A stretch of 45,532 nt of DNA from Mycobacterium scrofulaceum (GTDB lineage Bacteria; Actinomycetota; Actinomycetes; Mycobacteriales; Mycobacteriaceae): positions 1-45,532 of the forward strand of contig NZ_LZJW01000101.1 of NCBI RefSeq assembly GCF_001667885.1, given 5' to 3'. How positions within the stretch are numbered: the first letter of the stretch is position 1; each line of letters opens with the position of its first letter. The notes beneath the pieces are model-generated. The model was not told the origin of the DNA. It made no database searches and worked only from the letters and a program-made list of their open reading frames with translations. The position numbers were made by a program, and so were the translations under genes. Positions 28,143 to 37,161 of the stretch are shown piece by piece.

Positions 28143-29729
28143 TCACGACAGATCAACCACCTCAAGCTTGTTGGCGCCCACCGCCGCGCCGATCTCCGAT
28201 CGCACCTCGCCCGGCACGTCCTGATCCAGTCGCAGCAGGATCGTCGCGCCCGGCCCCTCGGCGTCCTCGGAGAGTTGCGCGGCCTGGATGTTCACGCCCG
28301 CCGAGCCGAGCAGGGTGCCGATCTTGCCCAGCGCCCCGGGCTGGTCGACGTAGTTGATCACCAGGTTGGTGCCGCGGGCGCGCAGATCGAAGTTGCGGCC
28401 GTTGATCTGGACGATCTTCTCGACCAACTGCGGCCCGGACAGCGTGCCGGCCACGTTGACGGCGCTGCCGTCGGCGGCGACCGCGCGCACGTCGACGACG
28501 CTGCGGTGGTTCGGGCTCTCCGACGCCGTGGTGAGCTCGGCGGTGACGCCGCGTTCTTCGGCCAGCGCCGGGGCGTTGACGAACGTGACGGGACCCTCGA
28601 CCACGGCCGAGAACAGGCCACGCAGAGCCGAAAGCTTCAGCACCTCAACGTCTTCGGAGGCCAGCTCGCCGCGCACCTGCACCGACACCGAAACGGGTGG
28701 CCCGGCGGACAGCGAGGCGGCCAGCACGCCGAGCTTGCGCACCAGGTCCAGCCAGGGCGCCACCTCTTCGTTGACCACGCCGCCACCCACGTTGACGGCG
28801 TCGGGAACGAATTCCCCGGCCAGCGCGAGTTTCACGCTTTCGGCGACGTCGGTGCCCGCCCGGTCCTGGGCCTCGGAGGTGGATGCGCCCAGGTGTGGCG
28901 TGACCACCACCTGCGGCAGCTCGAACAGCGGGCTGTCCGTGCACGGCTCCTTGGCGAAGACGTCGAGACCGGCCGCCCGGACGTGGCCGCTGCTCACCGC
29001 CTCGGCCAGCGCGGCCTCGTCCACCAGGCCGCCGCGCGCGGCGTTGACGATGATGACGCCCGGCTTGGTCTTGGCCAGCGCTTCCCTTCCGATCAGGCCC
29101 GCCGTCTCGGGTGTCTTCGGCAGGTGCACAGAGATGAAGTCGGCGCGGCCCAGCAGGTCGTCGAGGGGCAGCAGTTCGATGCCCAGCTGCGCGGCCCGGG
29201 CCGGCGAGACGTAGGGGTCGTAGGCGACGAGGTGGGTGCCGAAGGCCGTCAACCGCTGCGCGACCAACTGCCCGATCCGGCCCAGGCCCACCACGCCGAC
29301 CGTCTTGCCGAAGATTTCGGTGCCGTTGAACGACGACCGCTTCCAGGTGTGCTCACGCAGCGAGGCGTCGGCGGCCGGGATCTGCCGGGCGGCGGCCAAG
29401 AGCAAGGCCACCGCGTGCTCGGCGGCGCTGTGGATGTTCGAGGTGGGCGCGTTGACCACCAGCACGCCGCGCTCGGTCGCGGCATCCACGTCGACGTTGT
29501 CCAGCCCGACCCCGGCGCGGGCGACGATCTTCAGCTTGGGGGCAGCCGCCAGCACCTCGGCGTCCACCGTGGTGGCCGAGCGCACCAGCAGCGCGTCGGC
29601 CTCGGGCACCGCGGCCAGCAGCTTCTCCCGGTCTGGCCCGTCTACCCAACGCACCTCGACCTGGTCTCCCAGGGCGGCGACAGTCGATTGGGCGAGTTTG
29701 TCGGCGATCAATACAACAGGCAGATTCAC
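28143..29729 (-). CDS. serA: D-3-phosphoglycerate dehydrogenase
   Basis: SerA catalyses the first step of serine synthesis. The 528-residue protein is the long type: substrate domain, NAD domain with VGLGRIGQLVAQRL, an intervening ASB domain, and a C-terminal ACT domain (from about 455, NLVINYVDQPGALGKIGTLL) for serine feedback. GTG at 29729 begins MNLPVVLIADKLA as in M. tuberculosis SerA1. TAGGCT ends 6 nt before the GTG, so a leaderless mRNA is likely. Confidence 0.97.
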   Translation of the reverse strand: MNLPVVLIADKLAQSTVAALGDQVEVRWVDGPDREKLLAAVPEADALLVRSATTVDAEVLAAAPKLKIVARAGVGLDNVDVDAATERGVLVVNAPTSNIHSAAEHAVALLLAAARQIPAADASLREHTWKRSSFNGTEIFGKTVGVVGLGRIGQLVAQRLTAFGTHLVAYDPYVSPARAAQLGIELLPLDDLLGRADFISVHLPKTPETAGLIGREALAKTKPGVIIVNAARGGLVDEAALAEAVSSGHVRAAGLDVFAKEPCTDSPLFELPQVVVTPHLGASTSEAQDRAGTDVAESVKLALAGEFVPDAVNVGGGVVNEEVAPWLDLVRKLGVLAASLSAGPPVSVSVQVRGELASEDVEVLKLSALRGLFSAVVEGPVTFVNAPALAEERGVTAELTTASESPNHRSVVDVRAVAADGSAVNVAGTLSGPQLVEKIVQINGRNFDLRARGTNLVINYVDQPGALGKIGTLLGSAGVNIQAAQLSEDAEGPGATILLRLDQDVPGEVRSEIGAAVGANKLEVVDLS

Positions 29730-29735
29730 CCGGCC

Positions 29736-29741
29736 AGCCTA
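29736..29741 (-). promoter_or_regulatory. -10 box for serA
   Basis: TAGGCT on the minus strand, 6 nt before the serA GTG. The intervening GGCCGG is not a ribosome site at that distance, which favours leaderless initiation. Confidence 0.5.
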
Positions 29742-29824
29742 ACGGCTCCGTTTGACGGGCATCGACGGGCTCACCACTGCCGTAACCTGCACCGACGCGC
29801 GCCGGGGACGCGGGCCGGGTGCCC

Positions 29825-29830
29825 TAAGAT
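29825..29830 (+). promoter_or_regulatory. -10 box for the WrbA-like gene
   Basis: TAAGAT lies 6 nt before the GTG at 29837, with no ribosome site between, fitting a leaderless transcript. Confidence 0.5.
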
Positions 29831-29836
29831 GCGCTC

Positions 29837-30439
29837 GTGACCAAACTCGCGATCATCTACTATTCGGCCACCGGGCACGGCACTGCGATGGCGCAACGCG
29901 TGGCCGCCGCCGCCGAGTCCGCCGGCGCCGAGGTCCGGCTGCGGCACGTCGCCGAAACCCGCGACCCGGAGTCGTTCGCGCAGAATCCGGCCTGGACCGC
30001 GAATTACCAAGCGACCAAGGACCTTCCGGCCGTGACGGGTGAGGACATCGTCTGGGCCGACGCCGTGATCTTCGGTTCGCCGACCCGCTTCGGCTCTCCC
30101 GCTGCGCAATTGCGCAATTTCCTGGACTCGCTGGGCGGGCTGTGGGCCGAGGGCAAGCTCGCGGATAAGGTGTACGCCGCGTTCACGTCCTCCAACACCG
30201 TGCACGGCGGACAGGAAACCACGCTGCTGTCGCTATACATCACCCTGATGCATTTCGGCGGCATCATCGTGCCGCCCGGTTACACCGACCCGGTCAAGTT
30301 CGTCGACGGCAATCCGTATGGGGTGAGCCTGACCTCCACCCACGACAACATCCACGAGTTCGACGAGGCGACCGGCAACGCCCTGGATCACCTGGCCCGC
30401 CGCGTGGTCCAGACGGCCGGCCGCCTCCGCGACACTTAA
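29837..30439 (+). CDS. wrbA: NAD(P)H:quinone oxidoreductase, WrbA type
   Basis: The 200-residue flavodoxin-fold protein has the FMN phosphate loop YYSATGHGTAMAQRV near residue 8 and GSPTRFGSPAAQLRNFLDSLGGLW, characteristic of WrbA. WrbA reduces quinones by two electrons and avoids semiquinones. From memory it is not present at this place in M. tuberculosis, where other genes lie between serA and ilvC. Its final 44 bases, including the stop, are inside the first copy of a duplicated hairpin element. Confidence 0.92.
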   Translation: MTKLAIIYYSATGHGTAMAQRVAAAAESAGAEVRLRHVAETRDPESFAQNPAWTANYQATKDLPAVTGEDIVWADAVIFGSPTRFGSPAAQLRNFLDSLGGLWAEGKLADKVYAAFTSSNTVHGGQETTLLSLYITLMHFGGIIVPPGYTDPVKFVDGNPYGVSLTSTHDNIHEFDEATGNALDHLARRVVQTAGRLRDT

Positions 30440-30629
30440 ACCACGCACACGACACGCCGTAAACGGTCGCCATGGTTTAAGTCTCGCGAACGGGCGGCCT
30501 CACGAACGGGCGGCCTCGCGGCTGGCTCCCCGCCGCGTGGTCCAGACGGCCGGCCGCACGCCCGCCTCCGCGACACTTAAACCACGCACACGACACGCCG
30601 TAAACGGTCGCCATGGTTTAAGTCTCGCG
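30396..30629. repeat. Duplicated wrbA 3' end plus hairpin
   Basis: Copy A (30396-30488) and copy B (30529-30629) are identical except for an 8-nt insertion in B. Each contains the last coding bases of wrbA and a hairpin with CGCGACACTTAAACCA paired to TGGTTTAAGTCTCGCG (16-bp arms, one mismatch, 29-nt loop). In copy A the arms are 30428-30443 and 30473-30488; in copy B 30569-30584 and 30614-30629. The flanks hold three copies of GAACGGGCGGCCTC. The pair lies between convergent wrbA and ilvC and should terminate both. Confidence 0.9.
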
Positions 30630-30680
30630 GACGGACGGCCCAGCGAACGGGCGGCCTCACGGACGCCCGTCCGCTCGCGA

Positions 30681-31715
<1,035 letters not shown>

Positions 31716-32216
31716 TTACTTGGCCGTGGCGATGCCGCGCGGACCGCGGGACAACGACACCACTCCCGATTGGACTATCTCGCGGATGCCGAACGGTTCC
31801 AACACCCGCAGCAGCGCCTCGATCTTGCCGCGATCACCGGTCGCTTCGATCGTCAGCGCCTCTGGCGATACGTCAATTACCTTGGCGCGGAACAGGTTAA
31901 CCGCTTCGATCACCTGACTGCGGCTGCCCGCGTCGGCGCGCACCTTGATCAGCGCCAGTTCCCGGGACACCGCGGCCCCGTCGTCGAGCTCGACGATCTT
32001 GATGACGTTGATCAGCTTGTTGAGCTGCTTGGTGATCTGCTCGAGCGGGGTCTCCTCCGCGCTGACCACGATCGTCATGCGCGACATGTCCTTCTGCTCG
32101 GTGGCACCGACGGCGAGCGACTCGATGTTGAAACCGCGCCGCGAGAACAGCGCCGCAACGCGGGCCAGCACACCGGGTTTGTCCTCCACCAACACCGACA
32201 GCGTGTGCGTGTGCAT
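31716..32216 (-). CDS. ilvN: Acetolactate synthase small (regulatory) subunit
   Basis: IlvN activates IlvB and confers feedback inhibition by branched-chain amino acids, mainly valine. The 166-residue protein has an N-terminal ACT domain (HTLSVLVEDKPGVLARVAALF, residues 4-24) and the C-terminal ALS_ss domain. The ATG at 32216 overlaps the last base of the ilvB stop (TGATG), so the two subunits are translationally coupled in near-equal amounts. Confidence 0.96.
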   Translation of the reverse strand: MHTHTLSVLVEDKPGVLARVAALFSRRGFNIESLAVGATEQKDMSRMTIVVSAEETPLEQITKQLNKLINVIKIVELDDGAAVSRELALIKVRADAGSRSQVIEAVNLFRAKVIDVSPEALTIEATGDRGKIEALLRVLEPFGIREIVQSGVVSLSRGPRGIATAK

Positions 32217-34084
32217 CAGGCGTGCCCTTCGCTCTCGTCGTCGAACAGCGGGCGAATGCCGCGAGCGGCCTGGATCTCGTCGTTGCTGGTGCCCGCGGCG
32301 ACCATCGGCCACACCTGCGCGTCCGCGCCGACGATGAAGTCGATCACCACCGGGCGGTCGGTGATCGCCCGGGCCTGGTTTATCACGTCCTCGACGTCTT
32401 CCTCACGCTCGCAACGCAATCCGACACACCCCAGCGCCTCCGCCAGCTTGACGAAGTCGGGGATGCGATGCGAGTGGGTGGCCAGGTCGGTCTGCGAATA
32501 CCGCTCCTCGTAGAACAGCGTCTGCCACTGCCGCACCATGCCCAGGTTGCCGTTGTTGATCAGCGCCACCTTGATCGGCACGCCCTCGATCGCGCAGGTG
32601 GCCAGCTCCTGGTTGGTCATCTGGAAGCAGCCGTCGCCGTCGATGGCCCACACCTCGGCCTCGGGTCGGGCCATCTTGGCGCCCATGGCCGCCGGGATGG
32701 CGAACCCCATGGTGCCCAGCCCGCCGGAGTTGATCCAGGTGCGCGGCTTCTCGTAGGAGATGAACTGCGCCGCCCACATCTGGTGCTGGCCCACCCCGGC
32801 GACATACACCGCGTCGGGGCCGGCGATCTGGCCCAGCTTCTCGATGACGTATTCCGGGCCGAGGCTGCCGTCGCTCTGCGGGTCGTAGCTCAGCGGGTAG
32901 GTGGACTGAACGCTGTCCAGGTAGGCCCACCATTCCGTCATGTCGACGTTGCCGGGGATGTCGTAGTGCCGCAGCATCGCGATCAGGTCGGTGATGACCG
33001 CTTTGACGTCGCCGACGATCGGCACGTCGGCGTGGCGGTTCTTGCCGATCTCGGCCGGGTCGATGTCGGCGTGGATGACTTTCGCCTCGGGCGCGAAGGT
33101 GTCGAGTTTCCCGGTCACCCGGTCGTCGAAGCGCGTGCCCAGGGCGATCAGCAGGTCACTGCGCTGCAGCGCCGCCACCGCGGCGACCGAGCCGTGCATG
33201 CCGGGCATGCCCATGTGCTGTCGATGGCTGTCGGGGAACGCCCCGCGAGCCATCAGGGTGGTGACCACCGGGATGCCGGTCAGTTCGGCCAGCTCGCGCA
33301 GCTGTTCGGTCGCCTCCCCGCGGATCACGCCGCCACCGACGTAGAGGACCGGTTTGCGGGCGTCGGCGATCAGCTTGGCGGCCTCGCGGATCTGGCGGTT
33401 GTGCGGCTTGGTGTTCGGCTTGTAGCCGGGCAGGTCCATGCGCGGCGGCCAGCTGAACGTGCACTCACCCTGCAGCACGTCCTTGGGGATGTCGACCAGC
33501 ACCGCGCCGGGGCGGCCCGAGGAGGCGATGTGGAACGCCTCGGCCATCACCTGCGGAATCTCGTCGCCCGATCGGACCAGGAAGTTGTGCTTGGTGATCG
33601 GCATCGTGATGCCCGAGATGTCGGCTTCCTGGAAGGCGTCGGTGCCGATCAGCGTGCGGCCCACCTGGCCGGTGATGGCGACGACGGGCACGGAGTCCAT
33701 TTGGGCGTCGGCCAGCGGCGTGACCAGATTGGTCGCGCCGGGGCCCGACGTCGCCATGCACACCCCGACCTTGCCGGTGGCGTGGGCGTAGCCGCTGGCG
33801 GCGTGACCGGCGCCCTGCTCGTGCCGAACCAGCACGTGGCGAAGCTTTTTCGAGTCGAACAGCGGGTCATACACCGGCAACACGGCGCCGCCGGGAATCC
33901 CGAAGATGACCTCGACGTCGAGTTCCTCCAGCGACCGGATCACCGACTGGGCGCCGGTAACCTTTTCGGGCCCAACACGTTTCGGCTTCCTTGCGGGGGC
34001 GGCGGCGGGGGTTTCCGCCGCGTCGGAGGCGATGTCGGCGGCACGCTCCGGCTGGGTGGTGTGCTGCCTCGTGGGTGCGCTCAC
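32216..34084 (-). CDS. ilvB: Acetolactate synthase large (catalytic) subunit
   Basis: IlvB condenses pyruvate with pyruvate or 2-ketobutyrate, using thiamine diphosphate and FAD. The 622-residue protein has an Ala/Pro-rich N-terminal extension (residues 1-35), then [15 protein letters not shown], the TPP glutamate in [14 protein letters not shown], and the metal motif [15 protein letters not shown] near the C-terminus. It is the target of sulfonylurea-type inhibitors. GTG at 34084 begins [10 protein letters not shown]. It is preceded by a leader peptide and terminator forming an attenuator. Confidence 0.97.
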   Translation of the reverse strand: MSAPTRQHTTQPERAADIASDAAETPAAAPARKPKRVGPEKVTGAQSVIRSLEELDVEVIFGIPGGAVLPVYDPLFDSKKLRHVLVRHEQGAGHAASGYAHATGKVGVCMATSGPGATNLVTPLADAQMDSVPVVAITGQVGRTLIGTDAFQEADISGITMPITKHNFLVRSGDEIPQVMAEAFHIASSGRPGAVLVDIPKDVLQGECTFSWPPRMDLPGYKPNTKPHNRQIREAAKLIADARKPVLYVGGGVIRGEATEQLRELAELTGIPVVTTLMARGAFPDSHRQHMGMPGMHGSVAAVAALQRSDLLIALGTRFDDRVTGKLDTFAPEAKVIHADIDPAEIGKNRHADVPIVGDVKAVITDLIAMLRHYDIPGNVDMTEWWAYLDSVQSTYPLSYDPQSDGSLGPEYVIEKLGQIAGPDAVYVAGVGQHQMWAAQFISYEKPRTWINSGGLGTMGFAIPAAMGAKMARPEAEVWAIDGDGCFQMTNQELATCAIEGVPIKVALINNGNLGMVRQWQTLFYEERYSQTDLATHSHRIPDFVKLAEALGCVGLRCEREEDVEDVINQARAITDRPVVIDFIVGADAQVWPMVAAGTSNDEIQAARGIRPLFDDESEGHA

Positions 34085-34128
34085 TGTCTTTCGTCCTTAT
34101 TCACTCTGGGAGTCTCGCTGGGGGCAAC

Positions 34129-34165
34129 AAAAAACCCCCGACAGCTCTTCTGCTGCACGAGGGTT
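34129..34165 (-). terminator. Attenuator terminator in the ilvB leader
   Basis: On the minus strand AACCCTCGTGCAGC pairs with GCTGTCGGGGGTT with small mismatches, directly followed by a run of six T (34134-34129). It lies 45 nt before ilvB and after the leader peptide. It is the clearest intrinsic terminator in the window, yet it sits in front of a biosynthetic operon, as expected for attenuation. Confidence 0.85.
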
Positions 34166-34220
34166 GCGCGTTGGTCTGGATAGCTTCAAATGCCGAGAGG
34201 CTAGTCAGGCACCAACGCGC
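34166..34220 (-). promoter_or_regulatory. Alternative pairing segments of the ilvB attenuator
   Basis: GCGCGTTGGT at the end of the leader peptide coding region (34220-34211) is exactly complementary to ACCAACGCGC (34175-34166), which directly abuts the 5' arm of the terminator. A ribosome finishing the leader peptide would cover the first segment; one stalled on the early Leu/Val/Val/Ile codons would leave it free. How this pairing shifts the terminator is not settled by reading alone. Confidence 0.6.
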
Positions 34221-34240
34221 CGACTAATTACTACGAGCAT
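34205..34240 (-). CDS. ilvB leader peptide MLVVISRRVGA
   Basis: An 11-codon frame, ATG-CTC-GTA-GTA-ATT-AGT and on to TGA, has Leu, Val, Val and Ile as codons 2-5 and Val again at 9. This concentration of the operon's own end products is what a transcription-attenuation leader needs. ilvBNC of Corynebacterium glutamicum is known to use the same principle. The ATG lies about 30 nt from the predicted transcription start, ahead of a terminator and the ilvB gene. It is too short for usual gene finders. Confidence 0.82.
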   Translation of the reverse strand: MLVVISRRVGA

Positions 34241-34272
34241 CCCGGGCTGTCCGGCGGTATCCATAACGTCCG

Positions 34273-34302
34273 ACGGTAGCCTTCGCACAGCTCAGCAGTC
34301 AA
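34273..34302 (-). promoter_or_regulatory. ilvBNC promoter
   Basis: TTGACT (34297-34302) and TACCGT (34273-34278), separated by 18 nt on the minus strand, form the best -35/-10 pair in the window. Transcription would begin near 34266, about 26 nt before the leader peptide. Confidence 0.7.
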
Positions 34303-34363
34303 ATCCGCTGCCCTCGGCCCGCACATGGATCCGGCCCCTCGCAACGGGTGAAATGATGGTCGG

Positions 34364-34753
34364 GTGGCTACCGGATCGTCCTCCCACACACCCGTCGTGA
34401 TCAAGGTGTCCCCGATCGCGCATCTGGCCGTCGGGTTCTTCACCCTGGGGTTGCTGATCCCGGTGATGCTGTGGCCGCCCTCGGCGCCGCTGCTGGTGAT
34501 CCCCGTGCTGTTGTCGGCGCTGATCGTCCGGTTGCGGACCGTCGCCGACGATCGGGGCGTGACGGTCCGAACGCTGCTGGGCAGCCAGACGCTGGACTGG
34601 GATGACATCGACGGGCTGCGCTTCCATCGGGGTTCGTGGGCCCGTGCGCGTCTCAAGAGCGGCGCGGAGGTGCGCCTGCCCGCGGTGACGTTCGCGACGC
34701 TGCCGCAGCTGACCGAGGCCAGCTCCGGCCGGGTGCCCAACCCGTACGAGTGA
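34364..34753 (+). CDS. cfp6: CFP-6-like PH-domain membrane protein
   Basis: The protein has a hydrophobic stretch at residues about 18-55 (AVGFFTLGLLIPVMLW and LLVIPVLLSALIV, probably two helices) and then a bacterial PH-like domain (RGVTVRTLLGSQTLDWDDID, GLRFHRGSWARARL). It matches the culture-filtrate antigen CFP-6 (Rv3004). GTG at 34364 gives 129 residues, about 17 more than I recall for M. tuberculosis (112); a shorter version would need a start further in. An AATGAT box 6 nt before the GTG could make the mRNA leaderless. Function is unknown. It is divergent from ilvB. Confidence 0.88.
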   Translation: MATGSSSHTPVVIKVSPIAHLAVGFFTLGLLIPVMLWPPSAPLLVIPVLLSALIVRLRTVADDRGVTVRTLLGSQTLDWDDIDGLRFHRGSWARARLKSGAEVRLPAVTFATLPQLTEASSGRVPNPYE

Positions 34754-34756
34754 GGC

Positions 34757-35617
34757 TCAGGCGATCGGGTTGACCCCGTTGAGCAGCACCCACACCGCGA
34801 TGCCCGCGGCGATGCCGACCAGCAGCGCGACGAACGACCCGATGAAGGGCCGGTGCGCCCAGCCCCGGCGCGCGTCGAGACCGTAGCGGCCCGGCCCGCA
34901 CAGGATCACCGCGACGGCCATCACGATCAGCGTGATCTGGTATTCGTGCCCGTCGGGCAGGAAGTACGTGAAACTGTGCGGATGCGGCCGCGCGGTGATG
35001 GTCGCCAGCATGCCGTTGATCAGGAAGGCCAGCGCGCCGGCGGCGGCCACCGGAGTGAACAGGCCGAGTACCAGCAGCACGCCCGCGACAAGCTCGCCGC
35101 CGGCGCTGACGTAGGCGAGGATGTCGGCGTGCTGGTAGCCGACGTCGGACAGTGAGTTCTTGAAGCCGCCCACGCCGGAGCCACCCCACCAGCCGAACAG
35201 CTTCTGCAGCCCGTGGGCGGCCAGCACGACCCCGAGCCCGACTCGCAGGATCAGCAAACCCAGATGCTGGGTTCCGCGCCGGCCGACCTCGTGCAGCCGG
35301 CCGTGGTGTTCGTCCGCGTCGATCTCGGCGGGCTCGGCCGCCGCGTGCCGCGATGCCTGCGGCTGGACGTAGGGCAACGGCTCCTGCTGGTCGAGCACGT
35401 TGTAACCGGCCGCGCTGGACCCGCCCACGCCCGCGTGGTCGCCCATGTAGGGAATGACGGTGGTGGTTCCGGTGGAGGGGTTGAAGTCGCCGGGGTAACC
35501 GACGGGCGTCAGATCGTCTTCGGGGTCAACCACACGCGCCGTCGCGGGGCGACCTGGAGTTGGCTCCGGGGATTCGCCGGGCCGCTGCCAATGTCCGTCA
35601 TTCGGTTGACTGGTCAC
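34757..35617 (-). CDS. doxX: DoxX-family membrane protein with long N-terminal region
   Basis: The 286-residue protein has a Pro/Asp-rich cytoplasmic region of about 130 residues, then four hydrophobic segments of the DoxX fold (LILRVGLGVVLAAHGLQKLFGWWGGSG opens it). In M. tuberculosis the homologue Rv3005c forms a membrane oxidoreductase complex with SodA and SseA that links thiol and superoxide defence. GTG at 35617 is chosen because TACCCT lies 7 nt before it and the conserved TSQPNDGHW follows; the frame stays open further upstream but is unconserved. Confidence 0.9.
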   Translation of the reverse strand: MTSQPNDGHWQRPGESPEPTPGRPATARVVDPEDDLTPVGYPGDFNPSTGTTTVIPYMGDHAGVGGSSAAGYNVLDQQEPLPYVQPQASRHAAAEPAEIDADEHHGRLHEVGRRGTQHLGLLILRVGLGVVLAAHGLQKLFGWWGGSGVGGFKNSLSDVGYQHADILAYVSAGGELVAGVLLVLGLFTPVAAAGALAFLINGMLATITARPHPHSFTYFLPDGHEYQITLIVMAVAVILCGPGRYGLDARRGWAHRPFIGSFVALLVGIAAGIAVWVLLNGVNPIA

Positions 35618-35624
35618 GCGTGTC

Positions 35625-35630
35625 AGGGTA
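35625..35630 (-). promoter_or_regulatory. -10 box for doxX
   Basis: TACCCT on the minus strand, 7 nt before the GTG, with no ribosome site, so probably leaderless. The 262-bp doxX-lppZ divergent gap otherwise shows no gene. Confidence 0.5.
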
Positions 35631-35866
35631 AGGGCAGTTGGCCCTGAATTGGGGATTTGAGCGGCGCTTTCGCCAGGCAATCGGCGGTTTGCCCGCCGAA
35701 CACGCCCAGATCGGCCCGAAAATGCCTTTCGCGGCCCGCCGAAGGGCACCATACGCCCGGAAATCGCCGCCCGGCCCGACCCGTTCGCCGTTCGCGGGAA
35801 GCGGTCGGAACGCGTCGCGCCAGGCGGGCGGGCGCGGGCGTGTGGCGGCGGCGGCCACAGTGTCCG

Positions 35867-35872
35867 TAGCCT
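35867..35872 (+). promoter_or_regulatory. -10 box for lppZ
   Basis: TAGCCT, then 7 nt (GTCGGTC), then the lppZ ATG. This is again a leaderless arrangement, mirror-image to the doxX promoter in the same gap. Confidence 0.5.
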
Positions 35873-35879
35873 GTCGGTC

Positions 35880-37001
35880 ATGCGATTAGGGCGCTCGGTT
35901 CGGTGCGGGTTCGCCGCGCTTTGCGCGGTGGTGCTTGTCGCGAGCGGGTGCGCACGATTCAACGACGCCCAGTCGCAGCCGTTCACCACCAACCCCGAAC
36001 TCAAGCCGCAACCCAGCTCGACGCCTCCTCCGCCGCCGCCGCTGCCGCCCACGCCGTTCCCCAAGGCGTGCCCGGCTCCGGGCGTAATGCAGGGCTGCCT
36101 GGAGAGCACCAGCGGCCTGATCATGGGGCCCGACAGCAAAACCGCGCTGGTCGCCGAGCGCACCACCGGCGCGGTCAAGGAGATCTCGGTGAGCGCCGAG
36201 CCGAAGGTGAAGATGGTCATCCCCGTCGATCCGTCCGGGGACGGCGGCCTGATGGACATCGTGCTGTCGCCGACCTACACCCAGGACCGGCTCATGTACG
36301 CCTACATCAGCACGCCGACCGACAATCGGGTGATCCGGGTCGCCGACGGCGACATTCCGAAGGACATCCTGACCGGGATCCCCAAGGGCGCCACCGGGAA
36401 CACCGGCGCGCTGATCTTCACGAGCCCCACCACGCTGGTCGTGATGACCGGCGATGCGGGTAACCCCGCGGCGGCCTCGGATCCCAAATCGCTGGCCGGC
36501 AAGGTGCTTCGCATCGAGCAGCCGACCACCATCGGGCAGGCCCCGCCGACGACGGCGCTGTCGGGCGTCGGCGCGGGCGGCGGCCTGTGCATCGATCCCG
36601 TGGACGGCTCGCTCTACGTCGCCGACCGCACCCCGACGGCGGATCGCTTGCAGCGCATCACCAAGACCTCGGAGGTGTCCACGGTGTGGACCTGGCCGGA
36701 CAAGCCGGGCGTAGCCGGCTGCGCGGCGATGGACGGGACCGTGCTGGTCAACCTGATCAACACCAAACTGACGGTGGCAGTGCGACTGGCCCCGGCGACG
36801 GGTGCGGTCACCGGTGAACCCGACGTGGTCCGCAAGGACACCCACGCCCACGCGTGGGCGCTGCGGATGTCACCGGACGGAAACGTCTGGGGCGCAACCG
36901 TCAACAAGACCGCCGGCGACGCCGAGAAACTCGACGACGTGGTGTTCCCGCTGTTCCCGCAGGGCGGCGGTTTCCCGCGCAACAACGACGACAAGACCTG
37001 A
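35880..37001 (+). CDS. lppZ: Lipoprotein LppZ (sorbosone/glucose dehydrogenase-like beta-propeller)
   Basis: The 373-residue protein has a lipoprotein signal peptide with lipobox LVASGC and lipidation site Cys24, a Pro-rich linker (residues 46-60), and a beta-propeller domain with blades such as GGLMDIVLSPTYTQDRLMYAYIS and SLYVADRT. This resembles soluble quinoprotein dehydrogenases, though enzyme activity has not been shown for LppZ as far as I know. It should be anchored outside the plasma membrane. ATG at 35880 sits 7 nt after a TAGCCT box. The 160 bp after it hold no gene, only short palindromes such as GATATC...GATATC near 37075-37092. Confidence 0.92.
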   Translation: MRLGRSVRCGFAALCAVVLVASGCARFNDAQSQPFTTNPELKPQPSSTPPPPPPLPPTPFPKACPAPGVMQGCLESTSGLIMGPDSKTALVAERTTGAVKEISVSAEPKVKMVIPVDPSGDGGLMDIVLSPTYTQDRLMYAYISTPTDNRVIRVADGDIPKDILTGIPKGATGNTGALIFTSPTTLVVMTGDAGNPAAASDPKSLAGKVLRIEQPTTIGQAPPTTALSGVGAGGGLCIDPVDGSLYVADRTPTADRLQRITKTSEVSTVWTWPDKPGVAGCAAMDGTVLVNLINTKLTVAVRLAPATGAVTGEPDVVRKDTHAHAWALRMSPDGNVWGATVNKTAGDAEKLDDVVFPLFPQGGGFPRNNDDKT

Positions 37002-37161
37002 TTGAGGCCTGCCGGAGCACGCCACAGCAGCCACACCCCTACCGTGAGCGAACCACCACATGATTCGCGAATTCGATATCGCAGGTGATATCACGTTCGA
37101 GACTCGGCTAATGATGGGCTGAAGTCTCGCGCGTCCTGCCGAGTTGCTCCTGGTGGGCCGG

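Noticed and set aside
28035..29840. 601-codon plus-strand frame opposite leuB start and serA
   Set aside because: Antisense shadow of serA, with the same low-complexity His/Arg/Gln composition as other shadows.
32222..34183. 653-codon plus-strand frame opposite ilvB
   Set aside because: Shadow of the high-GC ilvB gene. His/Val/Asp/Arg-rich composition and no conserved motif.
34757..36259. 500-codon version of the doxX gene
   Set aside because: The first 214 codons run antisense to lppZ and the promoter gap. Conservation and the TACCCT box both place the start at 35617.
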